Source of the DNA: DATLRC01 sp035534895
GTDB taxonomy: Bacteria > Patescibacteriota > Saccharimonadia > Saccharimonadales > UBA4665
DNA: 42,117 nt
Direction of reading: 5' to 3'
Assembly (NCBI GenBank): GCA_035534895.1
Contig: DATLRC010000010.1
Span: 1 to 42,117, forward strand
Positions within the stretch are counted from its first letter, which is position 1. Each line of letters opens with the position of its first letter. A model generated the notes under the pieces. That model did no database searches and was not told the DNA's origin. It saw only the letters and a list, made by a program, of their open reading frames with translations. Both the position numbers and the translations under genes were made by a program. This document shows positions 1 through 8,321 of the stretch, in pieces.

Positions 1-137
1 AGGGAGGCATTAACAGTCAGCTCAGAACAAAGCTCAAGCTACACCGCGGCATGAGTGAAGACCACCAACGCCGCTTAGTGGAGTGGTATCTTTACAGCCG
101 AACTGAAGACCCAAAACCAACACGAAACTGCCTATAA
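1..137 (+). mobile_element. C-terminal end of an IS256/IS1249-type transposase (cut by window edge)
   Basis: Frame 3 is open from the window edge to a TAA at 135-137. It reads GGINSQLRTKLKLHRG, then MSEDHQRRLVEWYLYSR. The pattern GGIN, basic stretch, HRG, and EWxLY resembles the extreme C-terminus of IS1249-like transposases (DDE enzymes grouped with IS256), as I recall the family. The catalytic residues would lie outside the window, so activity cannot be judged. No terminal inverted repeat can be recognised. The next codons in the same frame belong to a PIN-domain remnant, so the element seems to end very close to this stop codon. The family name is an inference from a short stretch. Confidence 0.5.
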
Positions 138-263
138 CCTAGTTTTTATGATTCGGCAATCATACAGGCTGCAATCGACCTAAACTGCAGTGCAATATAT
201 AGCGAGGACATGCAGGCAGGTGCGAAGTATGGAAAAGTTAGAGTTATCAACCCCTTTGCTTAA
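138..263 (+). pseudogene. 3' remnant of a PIN-domain (VapC-like) ribonuclease gene
   Basis: Directly after the transposase stop codon, the same frame encodes 41 residues: SFYDSAIIQAAIDLNCSAIY, followed by SEDMQAGAKYGKVRVINPFA, stop at 261-263. The order D-S-x-I-x-x-A, C-x-x-x-Y-S-E-D-M and a closing I-N-P-F is typical of the C-terminal third of PIN-domain toxins, where the Asp of DS and the Asp of SED bind the catalytic metal. The N-terminal two thirds are absent and there is no start codon or ribosome site, so this is a dead fragment. The likely cause is insertion of the adjacent IS element. Confidence 0.6.
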
Positions 264-348
264 TTTATTGAGCCATCAATTCAAAGTAGATCGCTCTTTT
301 GACAGAAGATCTTTAATTTTAGCTCCAAAGATTTTTTAATTTAGTCCG

Positions 349-1446
349 TCAGCTTGCCTTCAGAGCCTTTTCGTAAACCTCTAGCGTCTGCTTCGCCAAA
401 CGGTTCCAGGAATAAGTCTTAACTTGATCCCGCCCAGCACTTATTAACCGCTGGCGTAACTTCTCGTCTGACAAAACATCATTAATAGCCTGAACCATGC
501 TGGTTGTATCCAGGGGGTCAAAATAGTGAGCTGCCTGGCCATAGATTTCTGGCAGGCAAGTAGCATTGCTACTGACTAGCGGTGCACCATGGACCATCGC
601 TTCTAGCCCTGGTAAGCCAAAGCCCTCGCTGAGAGATGGGAAGACGTATGCTGCGCAGTTTTCGTAAAGCCACCTCAGCTGTCCCTCGCTGACAAAATCA
701 GTGAACAGGATGCAATCAGATAATTGGCGATCATAAACACCAGCCTCAATCCGGCGGTAATTGGCATCTTTTCGCCCAGCCAAGACTAGAACTAGGTCTG
801 GATGATCAGCCCGTAGCTTAACAAACGCCTCAATCAATCGCTCCAGGTTTTTATGTGGTGTTGGCCGACCAATGTACATAATAAAGCGCTCGCCAGCCAA
901 CCCCTTGATTGCCACAGCCTTAATATCAATCCGATCTGCTGCCTCATAAGTAACCCTAATTTTAGCTGGATCAATGCCGCTAAATCCGACCAGATCCTTT
1001 TTAACAAACTCTGAGGGGACAATAATAGCCCTAGACTTAGAACAGGCCCGCTTAATAACCAATTTATATACTTGTTGCTTGAATGTAAAAACTAGTGTAT
1101 TCTTTGCCGGATTCTTAAAGCGGACCGTTGTTAAATCATGAATTGTAGTTACCGTGCGGCCGCCATAGAGTACTGGCTGTTGAACCATACCAAAGTGCAC
1201 CAAATCGGCGCCTAGACGCTTGAGTTGCCAGGCTAAACCAATCTGTTCCGAAAAGCTAAACTCAGGGTAGGGACAACTGAGCTTAGTAAAATGTCGATTA
1301 GTAGACTGCCAGGTGGGCATATCTGATGGCTTGAGCAAAACAATATAGTCGTTAGTCCTATCTATTAGCTGCAGATAATGCAGTAAACGCTCCATATAGC
1401 GGCCGGTACTAGTTCTAAGCTCCCGGGCATCAATAATTATCTTCAC
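349..1446 (-). CDS. Glycosyltransferase family 4 (GT-B fold)
   Basis: A predicted retaining GT-B enzyme of 365 residues that would move a sugar from a nucleotide donor to a cell-surface glycan or its lipid-linked precursor at the cytoplasmic membrane. The N-terminal acceptor domain opens with IIIDARELRTSTGRY. The donor domain has MYIGRPTPHKN (about residues 190-200), VLVLAGRKD (219-227) and FPSLSEGFGLPGLEAM (269-284), the E-x7-E type signature of GT4. The frame stays open for 27 more codons upstream, but that stretch does not look like GT4. A GTG at 1446 lies 6 bases after a TACAAT -10 box and directly after GAGGGA, so I place the start there. The gene stands alone at the left end of the polysaccharide region. 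Donor and acceptor cannot be read from sequence; mannosyl transfer is only a guess. Confidence 0.85.
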   Translation of the reverse strand: MKIIIDARELRTSTGRYMERLLHYLQLIDRTNDYIVLLKPSDMPTWQSTNRHFTKLSCPYPEFSFSEQIGLAWQLKRLGADLVHFGMVQQPVLYGGRTVTTIHDLTTVRFKNPAKNTLVFTFKQQVYKLVIKRACSKSRAIIVPSEFVKKDLVGFSGIDPAKIRVTYEAADRIDIKAVAIKGLAGERFIMYIGRPTPHKNLERLIEAFVKLRADHPDLVLVLAGRKDANYRRIEAGVYDRQLSDCILFTDFVSEGQLRWLYENCAAYVFPSLSEGFGLPGLEAMVHGAPLVSSNATCLPEIYGQAAHYFDPLDTTSMVQAINDVLSDEKLRQRLISAGRDQVKTYSWNRLAKQTLEVYEKALKAS

Positions 1447-1452
1447 TCCCTC

Positions 1453-1458
1453 ATTGTA
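1453..1458 (-). promoter_or_regulatory. -10 box (TACAAT) 6 nt before a GTG start
   Basis: On the minus strand TACAAT is followed by six bases (GAGGGA) and then the GTG start of the GT4 gene. Transcription would begin at or within a base or two of the start codon. No good -35 box is seen at 17 bp. A second candidate further upstream (TTGACA, 17 bp, ACTAAT) would instead give an ordinary leader. Confidence 0.4.
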
Positions 1459-1832
1459 CAGTACCAACAGATGGCCTAGATAGTTCCGAGGCAGCCATAT
1501 TAGTGCAACGCAAAAACTATCTGTCAAATAAATCTTTTACAAGAAAGCCATGAGACCACGTGTCTTCTGAACACCACAGTTATTTAAAGCTCAAGCCAGC
1601 ATTGAAGCTCTGCCGTTTTTAACTAACGATATTTTTCTAAAGCAGCTACGGTATCAATATTGTCGGTGCTACTGGAAGACGGGTTATCTCTATCGCTTCT
1701 CAAACAGAGCTAATCTCAATAAAGACCAGGATTCTACTAAAAAAGAACTAAACAAGAGGCGCCTCAAAGATCTCTAGCGAAAACATACCTATCTTTCTCT
1801 CTCGCCTCTATATATTTAACTTTTCTTATCCC
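1459..1832. other. Gene-poor spacer, no supported gene
   Basis: Reading frames here are short and broken on both strands. I see one short perfect palindrome (GAGGCGCCTC near 1756) and a pyrimidine-rich run before the inverted repeat at 1833. On the minus strand a TTGACA-17-ACTAAT pair near 1520 could be a second promoter for the GT4 gene. Nothing else is supported. Confidence 0.4.
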
Positions 1833-1863
1833 TTCTCTTACTATATAAATATATAGCAGAGAA
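1833..1863. repeat. 31-bp near-perfect inverted repeat upstream of the Replic_Relax gene
   Basis: TTCTCT (1833-1838), two bases, CTATATA (1841-1847), AA, TATATAG (1850-1856), one base, AGAGAA (1858-1863). The two arms match at all 13 positions apart from a one-base length difference between the half-arms. It ends 68 bp before the start codon of the next gene. Its size and position suit an operator for a winged-helix protein, possibly the product of that gene, or a relic of a plasmid or element origin. As RNA the 2-base loop would have to open. Confidence 0.6.
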
Positions 1864-1931
1864 TAGAAGTATTAGAGTCGGTTGATTAAAGCTAAGTATA
1901 AATTATGGATTTAGGATTAGGGAGATAGGTC

Positions 1932-2768
1932 ATGAATCATAGACAACCAAAGTATAGAAGAGCCTTAAATGATTCTCAGATAGATCTATTAAAGTTTCTA
2001 TATAAGTATCGCTTTAGCTCTGGACAAATGATTGCTCAATATTTCAACAAACCAAGTGCTAAGTATGTCCAAAAACGATTAGCTATTCTTGAAGACCAAG
2101 GATTTATAGCTAAGCACTACCCTAAAAGCTACAAGCTACAGGGCTTACCAGCAGCCTACTTCTTACTACCAAAAGCAGCCAGACTACTGCAGTCTAAGGC
2201 TCCAGAGCTTGTACCAGACCAAGCCATCAAGAATCGCTACAGAGATAAAACAGCCTCAGAGGCTTTTATGACACACTGCCTGAATTTGGGCACCAGCTGC
2301 CTGAAACTTAAATCTATCTATGCCGATAAGCTAAACTGCTTCACCCAAAGCGACATTCGTCTTGAAAAGTACGATTACTTTCCGAAATGGCTACCAGATG
2401 CTTTTATATCACTGAAGCCAGTAACCAAAGGGGCTAACAAACATTTCTTCCTCGATTATTTTGAAGACAGCACCCCCTTCTTTGTACTAGTTCGACGAAT
2501 CAAGAGCTATCTAACTTACGCCAAAGACGGCGAGTGGGAGGTCACAAACAGACCCCTGCCAACCATCCTGCTGATAAGCGAAACTGCCGCTACCCAAAAA
2601 CGTCTACGCCGACGGATCCAAAAGGAGCTAAATGACACTTGGGATGAAGAGATTGCCAAATTCTACACTACCACCAAAGAACAACTATTTTCTATGACTC
2701 AAACTAACGACAAAATATGGCAGCAGCCAGCCAACCCCAAAGTATCAGACTCACTTAGGCAAATGTAG
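1932..2768 (+). CDS. Replic_Relax-like winged-helix protein
   Basis: A 278-residue soluble protein. Residues about 14-75 (LNDSQIDLLKFLYKYRFSSG, then YVQKRLAILEDQGFIAKHY) form a winged-helix DNA-binding domain. This is followed by a hinge (AAYFLLPKAARLL) and a long alpha/beta C-terminal half that recalls the Replic_Relax family (PF13814). Family members occur on plasmids and integrative elements and are thought to take part in replication or conjugative relaxation, and are common in CPR genomes. The start ATG follows GGGAGataggtc, a usable ribosome site with a real leader. The 31-bp inverted repeat just upstream suggests autoregulation. No relaxase, primase or integrase lies nearby, so this may be an isolated relic of a mobile element. 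The family call is from motif memory; a dedicated role here is unknown. Confidence 0.65.
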   Translation: MNHRQPKYRRALNDSQIDLLKFLYKYRFSSGQMIAQYFNKPSAKYVQKRLAILEDQGFIAKHYPKSYKLQGLPAAYFLLPKAARLLQSKAPELVPDQAIKNRYRDKTASEAFMTHCLNLGTSCLKLKSIYADKLNCFTQSDIRLEKYDYFPKWLPDAFISLKPVTKGANKHFFLDYFEDSTPFFVLVRRIKSYLTYAKDGEWEVTNRPLPTILLISETAATQKRLRRRIQKELNDTWDEEIAKFYTTTKEQLFSMTQTNDKIWQQPANPKVSDSLRQM

Positions 2769-3003
2769 AGCACATATTATTACTTAAGTAGAATGGAATG
2801 TTTAAGATTGTACAGTGCCATTTCATGGCAAAAAAGCCATTAAGCCACGGACCCTAAGAGCGATGATCCTTCAGTCTGGCATCCCATAATCTAAATGGAC
2901 AGGGAAAACCAAGCAAGCTTAGCAACGAAAGAAGTCATTATTCCGGTTCCTAAACCTGAGATCTAAAGTCAGTCTCTTGTTAGGCTACGGACTGGAGCCC
3001 CTA

Positions 3004-4017
3004 TTAACTCTTTTTGCCAACTAATTTCCAGAAGACAAGCCGTAACTGACGTAGCCTAGTAGCATTTGGTGGAAGATCGTGAACCATAATACCCCAAATA
3101 TAATCAGCTGAAACCTTACGACTCTTCTGCAAACGTCTCCTCTCAACCAGTTTTTTTGGTGTCAGAGCAAGTGACACCACCAACCCCTTGATTGCTACCC
3201 AACCCTGGCCACGAACCACTGCACTGACCAGAAACAACAAGTAGGCCAACTTAAAGCGCCACAGCACACGCCACAAATATTTCCGAGGCACATTTTTGAT
3301 CAGCAACCAAGGCAGATTCTTGATCGTCTGGTAAGTAGTAAAACCCTTAATCTTGCTACTAGTAGCCCCAATTTGGTGATAAACAACCGCTGAAGGCACA
3401 TAAGCTATCTTCCACCCCGCTAACTGGGCCCTAAAGCTGATATCGACATCCTCATAATAGGCAAAGAAATCCTGATCAAACAAACCAATCTGCTGAAGCA
3501 TGCTCATACGGAATAAGCTTGCCCCTCCACTAGCTGCAAAAACGCTTGTCAAATGGTCATACTTAGTAAGATCATCCTCTCCACGCCCCCGAGGATAGGG
3601 CAGTCCCCAATTAGTGTAATAGTCTCCCGTACTATCTATATGTTCACCCTTAGCATCCAGTAACTTACAAGTAGCAATGCCAACCCTAGAGTTGCTATTA
3701 AGACAATCTACCAACCCAGCCAACCAATCTTGCTCCGCCGTAGCATCATTATTTAGTAGCGCCAGGTAATCAACAGCTAATTCTTGAGCTCTAGCTATAC
3801 CACTATTAACACCCCCCGCAAAACCTAAATTCTTTTTGTTAACCACCACATCAACTTGAGGGTAATTACTGTTAAGAAACTCTAGTGAGCCATCAGTCGA
3901 ACCATTATCAACCACTATAACTGTTGCCGGCATACTTTGAACCAGGAGTGACTCCAAACAAGCAGCCAGACTTTCTTTACCATTCCAGTTTAATACCACA
4001 ACCGCTATCTTATTCAT
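3004..4017 (-). CDS. Glycosyltransferase family 2 (rhamnosyltransferase-like)
   Basis: A GT-A enzyme of 337 residues, predicted to invert and add a deoxyhexose such as rhamnose to a lipid-linked glycan on the cytoplasmic side of the membrane. It opens with AVVVLNWNGKESL, then VVDNGSTDGS (about 36-45), NLGFAGGVNSG, LLNNDATAEQDW (the DxD-equivalent site) and FFAYYEDVDISFRAQLAGW, ending in a hydrophobic C-terminal region of 80 residues. This layout is that of WbbL/RfbF-like GT2 enzymes. A GTG seven codons upstream (4038) is also open, but ATG 4017 starts the conserved strand directly and has AAGGGA 12 bases before it. It is divergent from the Wzm gene, and the two share a control region of under 40 bp. 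The exact sugar is inferred only. Confidence 0.85.
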   Translation of the reverse strand: MNKIAVVVLNWNGKESLAACLESLLVQSMPATVIVVDNGSTDGSLEFLNSNYPQVDVVVNKKNLGFAGGVNSGIARAQELAVDYLALLNNDATAEQDWLAGLVDCLNSNSRVGIATCKLLDAKGEHIDSTGDYYTNWGLPYPRGRGEDDLTKYDHLTSVFAASGGASLFRMSMLQQIGLFDQDFFAYYEDVDISFRAQLAGWKIAYVPSAVVYHQIGATSSKIKGFTTYQTIKNLPWLLIKNVPRKYLWRVLWRFKLAYLLFLVSAVVRGQGWVAIKGLVVSLALTPKKLVERRRLQKSRKVSADYIWGIMVHDLPPNATRLRQLRLVFWKLVGKKS

Positions 4018-4045
4018 CGACGAAATCAGTCCCTTCACTTATAAT
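4017..4045 (+). promoter_or_regulatory. Promoter of the wzm-wzt operon (TCGACG-17-TATAAT)
   Basis: TCGACG (4017-4022, 4 of 6 consensus bases), 17 bp, perfect TATAAT (4040-4045). Only 10 bases separate the -10 box from the ATG at 4056, so the leader would be about 3-4 bases. There is no Shine-Dalgarno sequence. The -35 box overlaps the start codon of the divergent GT2 gene. Confidence 0.55.
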
Positions 4046-4055
4046 AGCTGAAAAG

Positions 4056-4856
4056 ATGAACAGATACATTACGAAGTCGAATAAAGCCCTACTCAGGGAG
4101 TTAGTTAGAACTGATTTTAAGTTGAGATACCAGGGCTCAATATTAGGCTATGCTTGGTCACTACTGCGACCGCTGTTACTTTTCCTAATCTTGTATATTG
4201 TTTTCGTCAAGTTTTTGAAACTAGGGAACGGCATACCCCATTACCCAGTTTATCTGCTGCTTGGCATGGTTATCTGGAATTTCTTTAACGAAATGACTAT
4301 GCAAAGCCTAGGGTCCATCGTTGGCCGAGGCGACCTGATTAGAAAAATTAAAATACCTAGGGCGATTATTGTTTTATCGAGCAGTGTTTCTGCTCTCATA
4401 AACCTCTTTCTTAACCTGATTGTGGTTTCAGTATTTATGTTCATAAACCATGTTCCAATTCTGGGTACAATCGTGGTCTTACCACTTTTGATACTAGAGG
4501 CATATTTGCTGGCACTCGGGTTCTCGTTATTTTTATCAGCAGCGTTTGTAAAGTTTCGTGACGTAGGGTATATCTGGGAGGTGATTTTGCAAGCAGGATT
4601 TTATTTAACACCTATCCTCTACCCTCTCTCAAGGATTACAAATTTAGTCTTCCAAAAACTAATACTCTTAAATCCGATAGCTCAAATAATCCAAGATGCT
4701 CGTTTTGTAACTATTACGCACCAGACAATAACAGGCTATAGCTTATTCCATCGTGGTTGGTTGGACTTAGTGCCGTTTCTTCTTGTCGGCATTGTCTTGC
4801 TTATAGGAGCAGTTTATTTTAAGCGAGAGTCAAAATACTTCGCGGAGAATATTTAG
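4056..4856 (+). CDS. wzm: ABC-2 type polysaccharide export permease (Wzm-like)
   Basis: Membrane subunit of an ABC exporter that moves a finished lipid-linked polysaccharide across the cytoplasmic membrane. It has 266 residues, normal for Wzm/TagG/RfbA permeases, with about six membrane segments. The amphipathic N-terminus with LLRELVRTDFKLRYQGSILG and then YAWSLLRPLLLFLIL is diagnostic of the family, as are FRDVGYIWEVILQAGFYLTP and the closing YFKRESKYFAENI. An in-frame ATG exists 132 bp upstream, but that region is the antisense strand of the GT2 gene. ATG 4056 matches the family start and sits just after a TATAAT box. The stop TAG is followed immediately by the ATG of the ATPase gene, so the two are co-translated. 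Confidence 0.93.
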   Translation: MNRYITKSNKALLRELVRTDFKLRYQGSILGYAWSLLRPLLLFLILYIVFVKFLKLGNGIPHYPVYLLLGMVIWNFFNEMTMQSLGSIVGRGDLIRKIKIPRAIIVLSSSVSALINLFLNLIVVSVFMFINHVPILGTIVVLPLLILEAYLLALGFSLFLSAAFVKFRDVGYIWEVILQAGFYLTPILYPLSRITNLVFQKLILLNPIAQIIQDARFVTITHQTITGYSLFHRGWLDLVPFLLVGIVLLIGAVYFKRESKYFAENI

Positions 4857-5612
4857 ATGGATGACTTTGAAATAGATAACAATATAGCTATTCGTGTGGT
4901 TGACGTAGCGAAGACCTTTAAATTACCTCACGAAAAATCAAACTCGCTTAAGGGCGCATTCATCAACTTTTATAGACATAATCGTACATATGAAAAACAA
5001 CAAGTCCTTGAAAACATATCCTTTGAGATTAAAAAAGGCGAGTTCTTCGGTATAGTTGGAAGAAATGGAAGCGGTAAGAGTACTCTTCTAAAACTGCTTG
5101 CCGGTATCTATTCTCCTGACAGCGGAATAATTCAAGTAAATGGCAAATTAACGCCATTTATTGAGCTCGGCGTCGGTTTTAACCCAGAATTAACAGGACG
5201 AGAAAACGTCTATCTTAACGGAGCCCTACTGGGCTTCAATCGTAAAGAAATGGAACTCATGTATCCTGAGGTAGTTGAATTTGCTGAGATCGAGCGATTT
5301 ATGGATCAAAAACTCAAGAATTACTCGACTGGTATGCAAGTAAGGCTAGCTTTTTCAATAGCAATTAGGGCTCAAACCGAGATCCTAGTTCTGGACGAGG
5401 TACTAGCCGTTGGTGACGAAGCTTTCCAGAATAAATGTTTGACCTACTTTACAAAACTAAAGCAAGAGCACCAAACCGTTATTCTGGTCACCCATGACAT
5501 GAATAACATTACAAGATTTTGTGACAGAGCACTGGTAATTGATAAAAGCCGGATTATAAAAATTACTAGCCCAGCCGAAGCTGCCGAAATTTACACCAAA
5601 CTGAACCAGTAG
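4857..5612 (+). CDS. wzt: ABC transporter ATPase for polysaccharide export (Wzt-like, no glycan-binding domain)
   Basis: ATP-hydrolysing partner of the permease encoded directly upstream. Walker A is GRNGSGKST (about residues 74-82), the signature loop is NYSTGMQVRLAFS (about 156-168), Walker B is ILVLDEVLAVGD (about 178-189), and the switch His is in LVTHDMNN. The protein is only 251 residues. It therefore stops at the end of the nucleotide-binding domain and lacks the C-terminal beta-sandwich that Wzt of E. coli O9a uses to recognise a capped chain end. That points to the TagH/KpsT-like or O2a-like type, in which chain length is set elsewhere. It is joined to wzm without a gap. Confidence 0.93.
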   Translation: MDDFEIDNNIAIRVVDVAKTFKLPHEKSNSLKGAFINFYRHNRTYEKQQVLENISFEIKKGEFFGIVGRNGSGKSTLLKLLAGIYSPDSGIIQVNGKLTPFIELGVGFNPELTGRENVYLNGALLGFNRKEMELMYPEVVEFAEIERFMDQKLKNYSTGMQVRLAFSIAIRAQTEILVLDEVLAVGDEAFQNKCLTYFTKLKQEHQTVILVTHDMNNITRFCDRALVIDKSRIIKITSPAEAAEIYTKLNQ

Positions 5613-5678
5613 CGGCTAAACCAGCATTATCTCTAGAGTTACCTCAGAGATTACTGAACACATGTCGTTTAATAATAA

Positions 5679-5710
5679 GCAAAAGCCAGTGACCAATTTA
5701 ATGCTTTTGC
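5679..5710. repeat. Perfect 8-bp inverted repeat (GCAAAAGC / GCTTTTGC)
   Basis: GCAAAAGC (5679-5686) and GCTTTTGC (5703-5710) are perfect inverse copies with a 16-base loop. They lie between the stop of wzt and the extended -10 box of the next gene. No T-run follows on the plus strand, so it is not a standard intrinsic terminator. It could be an operator or a factor-dependent termination site. Confidence 0.4.
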
Positions 5711-5732
5711 CCCTGATCGCCAATCCAAAAAA

Positions 5733-5741
5733 TGCTATAAT
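5733..5741 (+). promoter_or_regulatory. Extended -10 promoter (TGC TATAAT), leaderless type
   Basis: TGCTATAAT (5733-5741) is a perfect extended -10 element. The ATG of the next gene follows after 7 bases, so the transcript should start at or next to the A of the start codon. No Shine-Dalgarno sequence fits in between. Confidence 0.6.
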
Positions 5742-5748
5742 TTGTTAA

Positions 5749-7311
5749 ATGCTCGAGAGAATTTTAAAAATCTTCCTATCTAATCGATCTCCCCAAGGGC
5801 GGGTGGTTAGAAAAGCCATAGCTACCATAAAGCGTAGAAGGGCAATCAACTTTGCTAGTACCTCCTATAACGCAATCCGGGCGCATTATTATCAGCACTT
5901 TGAGGCAAAGCAAGTTGAAGACCAAACAAAAAAAGTATCAATCGTTGTACCATGCTATAACACTCCACCAAAGTATCTTGAGCCACTTTTGGCAAGTGTC
6001 TTTGCCCAGACCTATGACAATTGGGAACTTGTTCTAGTTGATGGGTCTGATGATCAGAAAAGAGCTAGTTATATTGCTGAAAAAGCCAGTCACGATAAAC
6101 GTATAAGCTATTTTAAAATTCAGAATGAAGGTATAGCCGGTAATACCAATCATGGACTTGATAAAGCTACTGGCGATCTTATCGCATTTCTTGATCATGA
6201 CGACACCCTAGACCCTAATGCACTTGCAGAAACAGTTGAAATGTTCCTATCAGACGATTCTTTAGGACTAGTTTATAGTGACGAAGATAAGCTCAGCGAG
6301 GATGGCCTAAGATATTTTCAGCCGCATTTTAAGCCTGACTTTTCACTCGATATGCTAAGAAACGTTAATTACATTACTCATCTAGTAGTTGTCACAAAAA
6401 CAGTTGCCGATAAAGCGAAGGGAATTAGGAAGGGTTATGAGGGAGCCCAGGACTATGACTTTTTACTCCGTGTCGTTGACAGCGGTATAAAAATAGGTCA
6501 CGTCCCAAAAGTTCTTTATCATTGGCGTGAAGCAGAAAACTCGACTGCAAGTAATTTTTCAAACAAACAAGATGTCACGGCTGCAGGTTGTAGAGCTCTC
6601 ACAGAACACTATAAAAGACGAAAGATTGATACTCTCGAGGAGGTCAGAGCAATTAAGAACCGCCCCGGTTTTTATAGAGCCTACTATAAGCCGTCTGAGT
6701 CTGACCTGGAGATATATATTAATCTCAGCTCAACAAAATTATTACCGATCGAAGAGGATTTTATCATTGATAGTTACAAGAAAAATAAAGACGTAAAGAG
6801 ACACAACATTAAAGTTAACAAAGGGTTACCAGCCAAACGAACCAATAAGCAGCTGGTTGTCAACGGTGCCTTCATACCGGAAAAAAAGTCAACCGATCTC
6901 ATCTCATTATTTATGCTTGCCCAAGAGTCGGGTGTTTTGGGAGTTGCCCCAAAAATTGTGCGCCAGGGCAGAGTCTATGATATGGGGATTATATATATTG
7001 ACGGCACCGAAGAAGCCTTATTCAAAGACGTAAACCCAAACAGATATCGAAGCTTTGGTTCACTGGAATGGGTCAGAAACGTCAACCAATTATCGGGCAT
7101 GGTATCAGTTATAAACGAGGGCAACGTAAACCATGACGGAAGAAACATTATTTGGGTTCATTCTATTTTCTCAGCTCTAAATTCGTTAAGTGTTAGTTTC
7201 CACGGTACTAAGCGAGTAGCTAATTATTCTAATCCTAATATTATCAAAATGGTCGAAATTTTTGAGGGATCAGATGACTATGTCAGTGATCTGGTCAAGG
7301 TAAAAGAATAA
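5749..7311 (+). CDS. Large glycosyltransferase family 2 protein
   Basis: A 520-residue GT-A glycosyltransferase. The catalytic domain starts near residue 62 with VSIVVPCYNTPPKYLEPLL, continues with ELVLVDGSDD, and carries the metal/donor site as FLDHDDTLDPNAL (about 152-164). The later acceptor motif YEGAQDYDFLLRVVDSG (about 231-247) and HVPKVLYHWRE resemble the family that includes O-antigen and rhamnan synthases. The last 220 residues match nothing I recognise and may be a second, degenerate GT2-like half. Start ATG 5749 has a leaderless-type promoter. Its stop TAA shares one base with the ATG of the following GT2 gene, so the two are coupled. Confidence 0.85.
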   Translation: MLERILKIFLSNRSPQGRVVRKAIATIKRRRAINFASTSYNAIRAHYYQHFEAKQVEDQTKKVSIVVPCYNTPPKYLEPLLASVFAQTYDNWELVLVDGSDDQKRASYIAEKASHDKRISYFKIQNEGIAGNTNHGLDKATGDLIAFLDHDDTLDPNALAETVEMFLSDDSLGLVYSDEDKLSEDGLRYFQPHFKPDFSLDMLRNVNYITHLVVVTKTVADKAKGIRKGYEGAQDYDFLLRVVDSGIKIGHVPKVLYHWREAENSTASNFSNKQDVTAAGCRALTEHYKRRKIDTLEEVRAIKNRPGFYRAYYKPSESDLEIYINLSSTKLLPIEEDFIIDSYKKNKDVKRHNIKVNKGLPAKRTNKQLVVNGAFIPEKKSTDLISLFMLAQESGVLGVAPKIVRQGRVYDMGIIYIDGTEEALFKDVNPNRYRSFGSLEWVRNVNQLSGMVSVINEGNVNHDGRNIIWVHSIFSALNSLSVSFHGTKRVANYSNPNIIKMVEIFEGSDDYVSDLVKVKE

Positions 7312-8297
7312 TGAAGAAAGATCCAAAAGTTGCTTTCATTTTAGTCTGCTGGAACAACGAAGAATTGTTGGCAGAATGTCTCAATTCAATTGCTCAGCAA
7401 GACTATCAGGAACATGTCACAATAGTTGTTGATAATGGCTCGAAAGACGGATCAGTTAAGTTACTTCAAACCAAATACCCCTGGGTTGAACTCCACGAAG
7501 CAAAAAGGAATCTCGGATTCGCCAAAGGGAACAACAGAGGCATATCAGCCATAAGAGAAAAATATCCTGGCCTTGATTACCTTGTATTTTTAAACACTGA
7601 TGCCAGATTGAGCAAGAGCTGGTTATCGGTATTAATTAAGTTTGTTTCCGACAAGACGAAAGCAGCAATCCTTCAAAGTACCATGCTGGATTATTATGAC
7701 AACAGGATTATCGACTCTACCCATATATATATATCTCAAAATGGTGCTGGAACACAAGCCGGATGGGGTAAACCATACAGAGGAGAAACGGGACCAAGGA
7801 AGGTTTTCGGCGTTAATGCAGCAGCAGCTATGATAACCTGCAGTTTTATTGATGCTCAGCCATTCAAGACTGTTTTTGATGAGACGTTGTTCATGTATCT
7901 CGAAGATATTGATTTATCAGCCAGGGCAACTATTATGGGCTGGGATAACTATCATGTACCCGGAACAGCCGCTTATCATATGGGCTCAGCTAGTTCAGGC
8001 AAACAACCCGGCTATTCATTTTATATGACCTACCGGAATAATATTGCTGTACTCATGAAAAATATTCCAATATCGATGTTAATCAAAATGATACCAAGTA
8101 TAATACTTTCTGATTACCACACTATTCGTCATCTTAGGACCACTAACAGAGGCACACTAATCAAGCATCTTATAAAAGGCAGAGTGGTTGGCGTACTCAG
8201 ACTACCGCTTTTTATTCCCACAATTATGAAGATGTCAGTTTATCGAAAAAACGTTTGTAAAGAAGCCCTTTGGGAATTAATGAAAACCGGTGATTAA
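7311..8297 (+). CDS. Glycosyltransferase family 2 (rhamnosyltransferase-like)
   Basis: GT-A enzyme of 328 residues. Motifs in order: AFILVCWNNEELLAECLNSI (about 7-26), VVDNGSKDGSV, NLGFAKGNNRGI, VFLNTDARLSKSW (DxD-equivalent) and LFMYLEDIDLSARATIMGW, then YHMGSASSG. This is the same architecture as the GT2 at 3004-4017 and is typical of WbbL-type enzymes that extend a lipid-linked chain. The C-terminal 90 residues are hydrophobic and basic, which suggests membrane contact. It overlaps the preceding GT2 stop codon by one base (TAATG), so it relies on re-initiation by terminating ribosomes. The specific linkage cannot be deduced. Confidence 0.88.
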   Translation: MKKDPKVAFILVCWNNEELLAECLNSIAQQDYQEHVTIVVDNGSKDGSVKLLQTKYPWVELHEAKRNLGFAKGNNRGISAIREKYPGLDYLVFLNTDARLSKSWLSVLIKFVSDKTKAAILQSTMLDYYDNRIIDSTHIYISQNGAGTQAGWGKPYRGETGPRKVFGVNAAAAMITCSFIDAQPFKTVFDETLFMYLEDIDLSARATIMGWDNYHVPGTAAYHMGSASSGKQPGYSFYMTYRNNIAVLMKNIPISMLIKMIPSIILSDYHTIRHLRTTNRGTLIKHLIKGRVVGVLRLPLFIPTIMKMSVYRKNVCKEALWELMKTGD

Positions 8298-8321
8298 TGC
8301 CTGCTAAATCGAGAGAAGAAG

